Assembly (NCBI RefSeq): GCF_005844455.1 | Contig: NZ_SPGF01000016.1 | Location: forward strand, 1-39,295 | From: Streptococcus mitis | GTDB lineage: Bacteria; Bacillota; Bacilli; Lactobacillales; Streptococcaceae | Reading direction: 5' to 3' | DNA length: 39,295 nucleotides | Shown here: positions 32,101 to 39,295 of the stretch, piece after piece | How positions within the stretch are numbered: the stretch's first letter is position 1 | Layout: each line of letters begins with the position of its first letter | Program-made: the position numbers and the translations under genes | The notes under the pieces: model-generated | What the model was told of the DNA's origin: nothing | The model's database searches: none | The model's input: the letters and a program-made list of their open reading frames with translations, nothing else

Positions 32101-33990
32101 ATGAAAAAAACTTTTTTCTTACTGGTGTTAGGCTTGTTTTGCCTTCTGCCACTCTCTGTTTTTGCCATTGATTTCAAGATAAACTCTTATCAAGGAGATT
32201 TGTATATTCATGCAGACAATACGGCAGAATTTAGACAAAAGATAGTTTATCAGTTTGAGGAGGAATTTAAGGGGCAAATCGTGGGACTTGGACGTGCTGG
32301 CAAGATGCCTAGTGGATTTGACATTGATCCTCATCCAAAGGTACAGGCTGCGAAAAATGGTGCTGAACTAGCAGACGTTACTAGCGAAGTGATAGAAGGA
32401 GCAGATGGTTATACTGTGAAAGTCTATAATCCAGGTCAAGATGGCGACATAGTTGAAGTTGACCTTGTCTGGAACTTAAAGAACTTGCTTTTCCTTTATG
32501 ATGATATCGCTGAATTAAATTGGCAACCTTTAACAGATAGTTCAGGGACTATTGGAAAGTTTGAATTTAATGTAAGGGGAGATAAGGGGGCTGAAAAACT
32601 CTTTTTCCATACAGGGAAACTCTTTAGAGAGGGAACGGTTGAAAAGAGTAACCTTGATTATACTATTCGTTTAGACGATCTTCCACCTAAGCGTGGAGTT
32701 GAATTGCATGCCTACTGGCCTCGAACTATTTTTGCTAGCGCTACGGATCAGGGATTGAAAGGAAATCATTTAGAAGAATTTAATAAGGTAGAAGACTCGA
32801 TTGTTAAAGAAAAAGAGCAAAGTAAACAACTCGTTACTTGGGTATTTCCTTTGCTACTTTCCATTTCCTTGTTATTGAGCGTCTGCTTCTATTTTACTTA
32901 TAGAAGAAAGACCATTCCTTCCGTCAAATATGCCAAAAATCATCGTCTCTATGAACCACCAATGGAATTAGAACCAATGGTTTTATCGGAGGCTGTTTAC
33001 TCGACCTCCTTGGAGGAAGTGAGTCCCTTAGTCAAGGGGGCTGGCAAATTCACCTTTGATCAACTCATTCAAGCTACTTTGTTAGATGTGATAGACCGTG
33101 GGAATGTTTCTATTATTTCAGAAGGAGATGCAGTTGGCTTGAGGCTGGTAAGAGAAGATGGTTTGTCAAGCTTTGAGAAAGACTGTCTAAATCTGGCTTT
33201 TTCAGGCAAAAAAGAAGCAACTCTATCCAATTTGTTTGCGGATTACAAGGTATCTGATAGTCTTTATCGTAGAGCTAAAGCTGCTGATGAAAAGCGGATT
33301 CAAGCAAGAGGGCGTCAGCTCAAATCTTCTTTTGAAGAAGTATTGAAAGAGATGCAAGAAGGAGTGAGAAATCGAGTTTCCTTCTGGGGACTTCCGGATT
33401 ATTATCGTCCCTTGACTGGTGGAGAAAAGGCCTTACAGGTAGGTATGGGTATTTCCACTATCTTGCCCTTATTTATCGGATTTGGTTTGTTCTTGTACAG
33501 TTTAGACGTTCATGGCTATCTTTACCTCCCCTTGCCTATACTTGGTTTTCTAGGTTTGGTTTTGGCTGTTTTCTATTATTGGAAGCTTCGACTAGATAAT
33601 CGTGATGGTGTCCTAAATGAAGCAGGAGCAGAAGTCTACTATCTCTGGACCAGTTTTGAAAATATGTTGCGTGAGATTGCGCGATTGGATCAGGCTGAAT
33701 TAGAAAGTATTGTAGTTTGGAATCGTCTCTTGGTCTATGCGACTTTATTTGGCTATGCGGATAAGGTCAGTCATTTGATGAAGGTTCATCATATTCAAGT
33801 GGAAAATCCAGACATTAACCTCTATGTAGCGTATGGCTGGCACAGTATGTTTTATCATTCAAGTGCGCAAATGAGCCATTATGCCAGCGTCGCAAATACA
33901 GCAAGTACCTATTCCGTATCTTCTGGAAGCGGAAGTTCTGGCGGTGGCTTCTCCGGAGGCGGAGGCGGTGGCAGTATCGGTGCCTTTTAA
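32101..33990 (+). CDS. DUF2207-family membrane protein with glycine-rich C-terminus
   Basis: A 629-aa protein starting at MKKTFFLLVLGLF (32101); AAAGGGGG lies 9 bases upstream and the in-frame TTG just before is unlikely. A signal peptide (1-23) leads to an extracellular domain of about 220 residues (DFKINSYQGDLYIHADNTAEF at its start), one membrane segment near 247-267, a cytoplasmic region, a pair of membrane segments near 445-500, another soluble region and a glycine-rich tail (SSGGGFSGGGGGGSIGAF). This is the DUF2207 architecture. Function unknown. An extended -10 (TGATATAAT, 32062-32070) serves as promoter and the gene is divergent from the glutamine transporter operon. Confidence 0.88.
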   Translation: MKKTFFLLVLGLFCLLPLSVFAIDFKINSYQGDLYIHADNTAEFRQKIVYQFEEEFKGQIVGLGRAGKMPSGFDIDPHPKVQAAKNGAELADVTSEVIEGADGYTVKVYNPGQDGDIVEVDLVWNLKNLLFLYDDIAELNWQPLTDSSGTIGKFEFNVRGDKGAEKLFFHTGKLFREGTVEKSNLDYTIRLDDLPPKRGVELHAYWPRTIFASATDQGLKGNHLEEFNKVEDSIVKEKEQSKQLVTWVFPLLLSISLLLSVCFYFTYRRKTIPSVKYAKNHRLYEPPMELEPMVLSEAVYSTSLEEVSPLVKGAGKFTFDQLIQATLLDVIDRGNVSIISEGDAVGLRLVREDGLSSFEKDCLNLAFSGKKEATLSNLFADYKVSDSLYRRAKAADEKRIQARGRQLKSSFEEVLKEMQEGVRNRVSFWGLPDYYRPLTGGEKALQVGMGISTILPLFIGFGLFLYSLDVHGYLYLPLPILGFLGLVLAVFYYWKLRLDNRDGVLNEAGAEVYYLWTSFENMLREIARLDQAELESIVVWNRLLVYATLFGYADKVSHLMKVHHIQVENPDINLYVAYGWHSMFYHSSAQMSHYASVANTASTYSVSSGSGSSGGGFSGGGGGGSIGAF

Positions 33991-34049
33991 AGAGAACTGC
34001 ATAGACTGAAAAAGTATGCTATAATGGAAGATAGAAAAAGGAGTAATCT

Positions 34050-34895
34050 ATGTATATTATTGAAATTTTAAAATCTATCTTCTTCGGGATTGTTGAAGGA
34101 ATTACGGAATGGTTACCGATTTCCAGTACAGGTCACTTGATTTTAGCAGAGGAATTTATCCAATACCAAAATCAAAATGAAGCCTTTATGTCCATGTTTA
34201 ATGTCGTGATTCAGCTTGGTGCTATTTTAGCAGTCGTGGTGATTTACTTTAACAAGCTCAATCCTTTCAAACCGACTAAGGATAAGCAGGAAGTTCGTAA
34301 GACTTGGAGACTGTGGTTGAAGGTCTTGGTTGCCACTTTGCCTTTACTTGCCGTCTTTAAATTTGATGATTGGTTTGATACCCACTTCCATAATATGGTT
34401 TCTGTTGCTCTCATGTTGATTATCTATGGGATTGCCTTTATCTACTTGGAAAAGCGCAATAAGGCGCGTGCTATCGAGCCGAGTGTGACAGAGTTGGACA
34501 AGCTCCCTTATACGACAGCTTTCTATATCGGACTCTTCCAAGTTCTTGCTCTTTTACCAGGGACTAGCCGTTCTGGGGCAACGATTGTCGGTGGTTTGTT
34601 AAATGGAACCAGTCGTTCTGTTGTGACAGAATTTACCTTCTATCTTGGAATCCCTGTTATGTTTGGAGCTAGTGCTTTAAAGATTTTCAAATTTATAAAA
34701 GCAGGACAACTCTTGAGCTTTGGGCAATTGTTCTTGCTCTTGGTTGCGATGGGAGTAGCCTTTGCAGTCAGCATGGTCGCTATTCGTTTCTTGACAAGTT
34801 ATGTGAAAAAACACGACTTTACTCTTTTTGGTAAATACCGTATCGTGCTTGGTAGTGTCTTGTTACTTTATAGCTTTGTTCGTTTATTTGTATAG
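34050..34895 (+). CDS. uppP: Undecaprenyl-diphosphatase UppP (BacA)
   Basis: A 281-aa integral membrane protein, the normal length. Motif 1 [14 protein letters not shown] (16-29) and motif 2 [14 protein letters not shown] (near 170-183) are the BacA active-site loops. It dephosphorylates undecaprenyl pyrophosphate to recycle the lipid carrier for cell wall synthesis and gives bacitracin tolerance. An extended -10 (TGCTATAAT, -10 at 34020-34025) and AAAGGAG precede ATG. Its stop codon TAG lies inside the first bases of the RUP-like element that follows. Confidence 0.96.
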   Translation: MYIIEILKSIFFGIVEGITEWLPISSTGHLILAEEFIQYQNQNEAFMSMFNVVIQLGAILAVVVIYFNKLNPFKPTKDKQEVRKTWRLWLKVLVATLPLLAVFKFDDWFDTHFHNMVSVALMLIIYGIAFIYLEKRNKARAIEPSVTELDKLPYTTAFYIGLFQVLALLPGTSRSGATIVGGLLNGTSRSVVTEFTFYLGIPVMFGASALKIFKFIKAGQLLSFGQLFLLLVAMGVAFAVSMVAIRFLTSYVKKHDFTLFGKYRIVLGSVLLLYSFVRLFV

Positions 34896-34996
34896 TAGAT
34901 TGAATTAGGAAGAGACAACATAATTAAGATATTCGTATTGCTTTTTAGCTATTATCTAAAAAGCAATACGTCTTGTTCTAACTTCAATATACTATA
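34891..34996. repeat. RUP-like miniature inverted-repeat element
   Basis: 106 bp with imperfect terminal inverted repeats TATAGTAGATTGAA and TTCAATATACTATA, close to the 107-bp RUP element of pneumococcus, which is thought to be moved by an IS630-type transposase. The centre contains a perfect 15-bp hairpin, CGTATTGCTTTTTAG (34934-34948) with CTAAAAAGCAATACG (34956-34970), which may act as terminator for uppP. The name RUP is from memory and not checked by alignment. Confidence 0.6.
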
Positions 34997-35005
34997 TAAG
35001 AAAAA

Positions 35006-35034
35006 CCTTGAAGGGGCAGCTCTTCAAGGTTTTA
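35006..35034. terminator. Terminator between uppP and dinB
   Basis: CCTTGAAG (35006-35013) and CTTCAAGG (35022-35029) form an 8-bp perfect stem with T4 on the plus strand and A5 on the other side, so it can act in both directions. Confidence 0.65.
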
Positions 35035-35183
35035 TACTCAATGAAAATCAAAGAGCAAACTAGGAAGCTAGCCGCAGGCTGCTCAAAGTACTGCTTTGAG
35101 GTTGTAAATAAGACTGACAAAGTCAGTGACATATACCTACGGCAAGGCGATGCTGACGTGGTTTGAAGAGATTTTAGAAGAGT
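35034..35183 (-). repeat. BOX element, full A-B-C form
   Basis: 150 bp, from ATACTCAATGAAAATCAAAG to GATTTTAGAAGAGT. It contains CTACGGCAAGGCGATGCTGACG, the BOX-A core (one or two changes from the well-known BOX-PCR primer site), read here up to CTACGGCAAGGCGATG. It is oriented leftward and ends 2 bp before the dinB stop codon. Confidence 0.9.
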
Positions 35184-35184
35184 T

Positions 35185-36246
35185 TTAAAATCCAGTCACG
35201 GTAATCCCCAACAGGCGGATACCTCTTTCTTTCTCGCTTAATTCTTCACAGAGTTGCAGGGCTATTTGGCTTATCTGACTAGCATCCTGTGTTTTTTGAG
35301 TCAGACTTTTTCGTTTAGTCAGAGTTGAAAAGTCATCGTAGCGAATTTTCAGAATGACAATTTTTCCAGCTTTTTCTTGTTGATGTAGATTGAGAGCGAC
35401 TCTTTCTGATAGGAGTGTCAGCTCTTTTTTGATATCTTCCTCGGCACGGAGAATTTTTCCATAGGTTTTCTCTTTCCCGATTGATTTACGGATACGATTG
35501 GACTTGACCGGTGAGTTATGAATGCCGCGAGCCTTTCGATAAAGATCATAGCCCAGTCTTCCAAAATGGTCTATTAGGGTCACTTCAGGGACTTCAAGTA
35601 GATCAGCGCCGATAAAAACACCCATTTGATGAAGTCTTTCCACCGTCTTTTTTCCTACTCCATGAAATTTAGCAATATCCATTTGTTTGAGAAATTCTTG
35701 GGCTTGGTCAGGTAGAATCACTGTCAAACCATGTGGCTTCTGATAATCACTGGCCATTTTAGCTAGAAATTTATTGTAGGAAACGCCAGCAGAAGCAGTC
35801 AAGTGCAGTTCCTGCCAGATATCCTCTTGAATGAGGCGAGCTATTTTGACCGCTGACTTGATGCCGAGTTTATTTTCTGTTACATCCAAATAGGCTTCGT
35901 CAATGCTCATTGGTTCAATCAAATCTGTATAACGCTTAAAGATAGCTCGAATCTGGAGGCCCACAGTCTTGTATTTTTCATAATTCCCCGAGATAAAGAC
36001 GGCCTGGGGACAACGTTCATAGGCTTCCTTGGAACTCATGGCTGAATGGATACCAAAAGCTCGCGCCTCATAGCTACAAGTAGAAACGACACCACGCCCA
36101 CCTGTTTGCCGGGGGTCGCTGCCGATAATGACAGGTTTTCCTCTGAGTTTAGGATTATCCCTGATTTCTACCGCAGCAAAAAAGGCATCCATGTCAATAT
36201 GGATGATCTTTCTTGACAAATCATTTAATAAAGGGAAAATCAACAT
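35185..36246 (-). CDS. dinB: DNA polymerase IV (Y-family translesion polymerase)
   Basis: A 353-aa Y-family polymerase. The first catalytic motif [12 protein letters not shown] contains Asp18, the second is SIDEAYLDV (near 115), with Asp and Glu of the metal site. The helix-hairpin-helix region [14 protein letters not shown] (near 196-209) and the little-finger domain (about 240-353) are complete. It copies damaged DNA with low fidelity. AAAGG precedes ATG. The gene is bracketed by two BOX elements in inverted orientation and nothing else shares its strand nearby. Confidence 0.95.
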   Translation of the reverse strand: MLIFPLLNDLSRKIIHIDMDAFFAAVEIRDNPKLRGKPVIIGSDPRQTGGRGVVSTCSYEARAFGIHSAMSSKEAYERCPQAVFISGNYEKYKTVGLQIRAIFKRYTDLIEPMSIDEAYLDVTENKLGIKSAVKIARLIQEDIWQELHLTASAGVSYNKFLAKMASDYQKPHGLTVILPDQAQEFLKQMDIAKFHGVGKKTVERLHQMGVFIGADLLEVPEVTLIDHFGRLGYDLYRKARGIHNSPVKSNRIRKSIGKEKTYGKILRAEEDIKKELTLLSERVALNLHQQEKAGKIVILKIRYDDFSTLTKRKSLTQKTQDASQISQIALQLCEELSEKERGIRLLGITVTGF

Positions 36247-36261
36247 GCCTAGTACCTTTTT

Positions 36262-36365
36262 ATACTCTTCGAAAATCTCTTCAAACCACGTCAGCTTCGC
36301 CTTGCCGTACTCAAGTACTGTCTGTGACTAGCTTCCTAGTTTGCTTTTTGATTTTCATTGAGTAT
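36262..36365 (+). repeat. BOX element (shortened, degenerate centre)
   Basis: 104 bp, starting ATACTCTTCGAAAATCTC, with GTCAGCTTCGCCTTGCCGTA (A core) and ending TTTGATTTTCATTGAGTAT. The B module is largely missing. It lies 15 bp upstream of dinB in opposite orientation to the BOX at the other end of the gene. Confidence 0.85.
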
Positions 36366-36503
36366 TACTGCTTATTTTCTTTTATTATACTCTTTTTTCT
36401 GAAAAAAAGAAAAAAGGCTTTAATTTTTTCAAAAATATAATACAGTTTGGAATGAAATGCAGACTGTTTTAGAAAAGAAAGTGTAAAAATAGGGATTTAT
36501 CAC

Positions 36504-36533
36504 TTGTTGAAATCGGTTACTGTATGGTATACT
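36504..36533 (+). promoter_or_regulatory. pflB promoter with overlapping CcpA cre site
   Basis: Extended -10 TGGTATACT (TATACT at 36528-36533) with a poor -35 TTGTTG (36504-36509) at 18 bp. TTGAAATCGGTTACT (36507-36521) matches the cre consensus WTGNAANCGNWNNCW at every position and covers the -35 and spacer, so CcpA bound there should block transcription when sugar is plentiful. A small leader hairpin GTAACA/TGTTAC (about 36546-36563) follows. Confidence 0.75.
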
Positions 36534-36588
36534 TGTCTCATGAATGTAACAGATGGATGTTACTAGAAAGAAAAAAGAGGACATTAAC

Positions 36589-38904
36589 ATGGTTGTTAAG
36601 ACAGTTGTTGAAGCGCAAGATATTTTTGACAAAGCTTGGGAAGGCTTCAAAGGCGTAGATTGGAAAGAAAAGGCAAGTATTTCTCGATTTGTTCAAGCTA
36701 ACTATACACCTTATGATGGAGACGAAAGTTTCCTTGCAGGACCAACAGAACGTTCATTGCATATTAAGAAAATCGTAGAAGAAACAAAAGCACATTATGA
36801 AGCTACTCGTTTCCCATACGACAACCGTCCAACTTCTATTGCAGGAATTGATGCTGGATATATTGATAAAGAAAATGAATTGATCTATGGTATCCAAAAT
36901 GATGAACTCTTCAAATTAAACTTCATGCCAAAAGGTGGTATCCGTATGGCTGAAACTACTTTGAAAGAAAATGGTTTTGAACCAGACCCAGCAGTTCATG
37001 AAATCTTTACAAAATATGTGACCACTGTTAATGATGGTATATTCCGTGCCTACACTACAAATATTCGTCGCGCTCGTCACGCTCACACAGTAACTGGTCT
37101 TCCAGATGCCTATTCACGTGGACGTATCATCGGGGTTTATGCACGTCTTGCTCTTTATGGTGCTGATTATTTGATGGCTGAAAAAGTAAGTGACTGGAAC
37201 GCTATCACTGAAATTGATGAAGAATCTATCCGCCTTCGTGAAGAAGTAAATCTTCAATATCAAGCATTGAAAGAAGTTGTTGAATTAGGTGACCTTTACG
37301 GTGTAGATGTACGTCGTCCAGCATATGATACAAAAGAAGCTATCCAATGGACTAACATTGCATTCATGGCAGTTTGTCGTGTTATCAATGGTGCTGCTAC
37401 ATCTCTAGGACGTGTACCAATCGTATTGGACATCTACGCAGAACGTGACTTGGCTCGTGGTACTTATACAGAATCTGAAATTCAAGAATTTGTTGATGAT
37501 TTCGTAATGAAACTTCGTACAGTCAAATTTGCTCGTACAAAAGCTTACGACGAATTGTACTCAGGTGACCCAACCTTCATCACAACTTCTATGGCTGGTA
37601 TGGGTAACGACGGTCGTCACCGTGTTACTAAGATGGACTACCGTTTCTTGAACACTCTTGACAATATCGGTAACTCTCCAGAACCAAACTTGACAGTTCT
37701 TTGGACTGACAAATTACCTTATAGCTTCCGTCGTTACTGTATGCACATGAGCCACAAACACTCTTCTATCCAATACGAAGGTGTAACAACAATGGCTAAA
37801 GACGGATATGGTGAAATGAGCTGTATCTCATGCTGTGTGTCACCACTTGACCCAGAAAATGAAGAACAACGCCACAACATCCAGTACTTCGGTGCTCGTG
37901 TTAACGTTCTTAAAGCCCTTCTTACTGGTTTGAACGGTGGTTACGACGATGTTCACAAAGACTACAAGGTATTTGACATCGATCCTATCCGTGACGAAGT
38001 TCTTGAATTCGAATCAGTTAAAGCGAACTTTGAAAAATCTCTTGACTGGTTGACTGACACTTACGTAGATGCTTTGAACATCATCCACTACATGACTGAT
38101 AAGTACAACTACGAAGCGGTTCAAATGGCCTTCTTGCCAACTAAACAACGTGCTAACATGGGATTCGGTATCTGTGGATTTGCCAATACTGTTGATACAT
38201 TGTCAGCGATTAAATATGCTACCGTTAAACCAATTCGTGATGAAGATGGCTACATCTACGATTACGAAACAATCGGTGAATACCCACGTTGGGGTGAAGA
38301 TGACCCACGTTCAAACGAATTGGCAGAATGGTTGATCGAAGCTTACACAACTCGTCTACGTAGCCACAAACTCTACAAGAACGCAGAAGCCACAGTATCA
38401 CTTTTGACCATCACATCTAACGTTGCTTACTCTAAACAAACTGGTAACTCACCAGTCCACAAAGGCGTATACCTCAACGAAGATGGTTCTGTGAACTTGT
38501 CTAAACTTGAATTCTTCTCACCAGGTGCTAACCCATCTAACAAAGCTAAAGGTGGATGGTTGCAAAACTTGAACTCACTTGCTAGCCTTGACTTTGGTTA
38601 CGCAGCTGATGGTATCTCATTGACAACTCAAGTTTCTCCACGTGCTCTTGGTAAGACTCGTGATGAACAAGTAGATAACTTGGTAACAATCCTTGATGGT
38701 TACTTCGAAAACGGTGGACAACACTGTAACTTGAACGTAATGGACTTGAAAGATGTTTATGACAAGATTATGAATGGCGAAGATGTCATCGTTCGTATCT
38801 CAGGATACTGTGTAAACACTAAATACCTCACTCCAGAACAAAAAACTGAATTGACACAACGTGTCTTCCACGAAGTTCTCTCAATGGATGACGCATTGAG
38901 CTAA
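36589..38904 (+). CDS. pflB: Formate C-acetyltransferase (pyruvate formate-lyase)
   Basis: A 771-aa glycyl-radical enzyme that splits pyruvate with CoA into acetyl-CoA and formate in mixed-acid fermentation. The start is [13 protein letters not shown] at 36589 with AGAGGA upstream; an in-frame ATG at 36553 lies in the leader. Active-site cysteines Cys415-Cys416 are in SCISCCVSP and the radical Gly739 in VRISGYCVN. The radical must be installed by an activase (PflA), not encoded in this window. Codon use is highly biased, as for an abundant enzyme. Control by CcpA is suggested by the cre site. Confidence 0.96.
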   Translation: MVVKTVVEAQDIFDKAWEGFKGVDWKEKASISRFVQANYTPYDGDESFLAGPTERSLHIKKIVEETKAHYEATRFPYDNRPTSIAGIDAGYIDKENELIYGIQNDELFKLNFMPKGGIRMAETTLKENGFEPDPAVHEIFTKYVTTVNDGIFRAYTTNIRRARHAHTVTGLPDAYSRGRIIGVYARLALYGADYLMAEKVSDWNAITEIDEESIRLREEVNLQYQALKEVVELGDLYGVDVRRPAYDTKEAIQWTNIAFMAVCRVINGAATSLGRVPIVLDIYAERDLARGTYTESEIQEFVDDFVMKLRTVKFARTKAYDELYSGDPTFITTSMAGMGNDGRHRVTKMDYRFLNTLDNIGNSPEPNLTVLWTDKLPYSFRRYCMHMSHKHSSIQYEGVTTMAKDGYGEMSCISCCVSPLDPENEEQRHNIQYFGARVNVLKALLTGLNGGYDDVHKDYKVFDIDPIRDEVLEFESVKANFEKSLDWLTDTYVDALNIIHYMTDKYNYEAVQMAFLPTKQRANMGFGICGFANTVDTLSAIKYATVKPIRDEDGYIYDYETIGEYPRWGEDDPRSNELAEWLIEAYTTRLRSHKLYKNAEATVSLLTITSNVAYSKQTGNSPVHKGVYLNEDGSVNLSKLEFFSPGANPSNKAKGGWLQNLNSLASLDFGYAADGISLTTQVSPRALGKTRDEQVDNLVTILDGYFENGGQHCNLNVMDLKDVYDKIMNGEDVIVRISGYCVNTKYLTPEQKTELTQRVFHEVLSMDDALS

Positions 38905-38928
38905 TCAAGTTCTTGAATAATAAAAAGG

Positions 38929-38961
38929 AACCCTCGGTCAAACGACTGAGGGTTGTTTTTT
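38929..38961 (+). terminator. pflB terminator
   Basis: AACCCTCGGTC and GACTGAGGGTT form an 11-bp stem with one G-U pair and a 4-base loop (AAAC), followed by a T-rich tail. Confidence 0.8.
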
Positions 38962-39042
38962 GGACTATTAAATTCCTTAAGTCAGGCACTGAAATATCTG
39001 ACCGGGATTCAAAGATACTTGTTGAGTTGCGGGAGGTATTTG

Positions 39043-39155
39043 ATGCTCAATGAAAATCAAAGTGCAAACTAGGAAACTAGCCGCAGGTTGCTCAAAACAC
39101 TGTTTTGAGGTTGCAGATAGAGCTGACAAGGTTTGAAGAGATTTTCGAAGAGTAT
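39043..39155 (-). repeat. BOX element (shortened)
   Basis: 113 bp, starting ATGCTCAATGAAAATCAAAG and ending ATTTTCGAAGAGTAT. It contains CAAAACACTGTTTTGAG and lacks much of the A core. Leftward orientation. Confidence 0.85.
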
Positions 39156-39226
39156 AAGTCAGTATCTGAAGTGTCTCACTTGTTTTAAAAAGAGTTGGTT
39201 GAGTTGAGAGATAATCAGAAATCATG

Positions 39227-39295
39227 ACCACCCGTCTAACGGGTGGTTTGAACCAGAGCTATAAGCCCAAATTACCAGCCAGCGCCTAAAGACGC
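39227..39295. other. Hairpins at the right edge, possible end of an IS200/IS605-type element
   Basis: ACCACCCGT (39227-39235) and ACGGGTGGT (39239-39247) form a 9-bp stem with a 3-base loop. A second small hairpin, GCG..CGC, lies at the very end. Such tight hairpins close to an edge are used as recognition structures by IS200/IS605 transposases, but no transposase is visible because the window stops. A terminator is the simpler alternative. Confidence 0.3.

Noticed and set aside
34930..34937. TACGAATA on the minus strand, a perfect cin-box
   Set aside because: It lies inside the RUP-like element and points leftward into the 3' end of uppP, with no gene to drive. Probably chance.
36553..36588. 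Longer start for pflB
   Set aside because: The extension lies in the leader behind the promoter hairpin and lacks a ribosome-binding site; AGAGGA supports the start at 36589.

Overview
This window is low-GC Firmicute chromosome from a mitis-group Streptococcus (S. mitis / S. oralis / S. pneumoniae neighbourhood). The species group is supported by six BOX interspersed repeats (three carry the BOX-A core that BOX-PCR primers target), a RUP-like 106-bp miniature element, a competence (SigX) cin-box in front of cinA-recA, and a TprA/PhrA quorum-sensing pair whose peptide ends in SNGLDVGKAD, the pneumococcal PhrA signal. It is probably not a typical S. pneumoniae: recA is not followed by dinF-lytA, and no pneumolysin gene lies next to yebC.

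Layout. 1-5450: a bacteriocin locus read leftward (phrA, a lactococcin-972-like bacteriocin, a DUF1430 membrane protein, an ABC ATPase and a small unknown gene), with the PlcR-type regulator gene tprA divergent from phrA. 5600-11070: a rightward housekeeping block of a membrane protein with a frameshift in a T7 run, tsaE, a GNAT acetyltransferase gene, an LCP (LytR-CpsA-Psr) gene, then the competence operon cinA-recA. 11100-18880: divergent GNAT and MATE genes, yebC, a leftward DUF4190-like gene, and a marR-ABC-ABC exporter operon with three copies of a putative MarR operator. 18950-23210: a PAP2 phosphatase gene, a LytTR regulator plus LiaF-like membrane protein pair, rpmB, and an Asp23-like gene with fakA. 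23280-28380: ilvB-ilvN-ilvC, a small unknown gene and ilvA, with a CodY-box-like site in front of ilvB. 28380-29135: a promoter followed by short ORFs and no clear gene. 29136-34895: a small unknown gene, a leftward glutamine-type ABC transporter (fused binding protein-permease, then glnQ), a DUF2207 membrane protein gene and uppP. 34891-39295: the RUP-like element, dinB flanked by inverted BOX elements, pflB behind a consensus cre site, another BOX, and hairpins at the window edge.

How it works together. The most interesting part is the left end. A Phr-type peptide pheromone and its intracellular TprA receptor sit directly in front of a lactococcin-972-like bacteriocin and its transporter, whereas in the pneumococcal strain where TprA/PhrA was described the system controls a lantibiotic cluster. 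A second candidate regulatory module is the LytTR regulator plus membrane protein pair, preceded by a 21-bp-spaced direct repeat of the kind LytTR proteins bind. All functional calls come from reading the sequence and remembered family knowledge; no database search was run.
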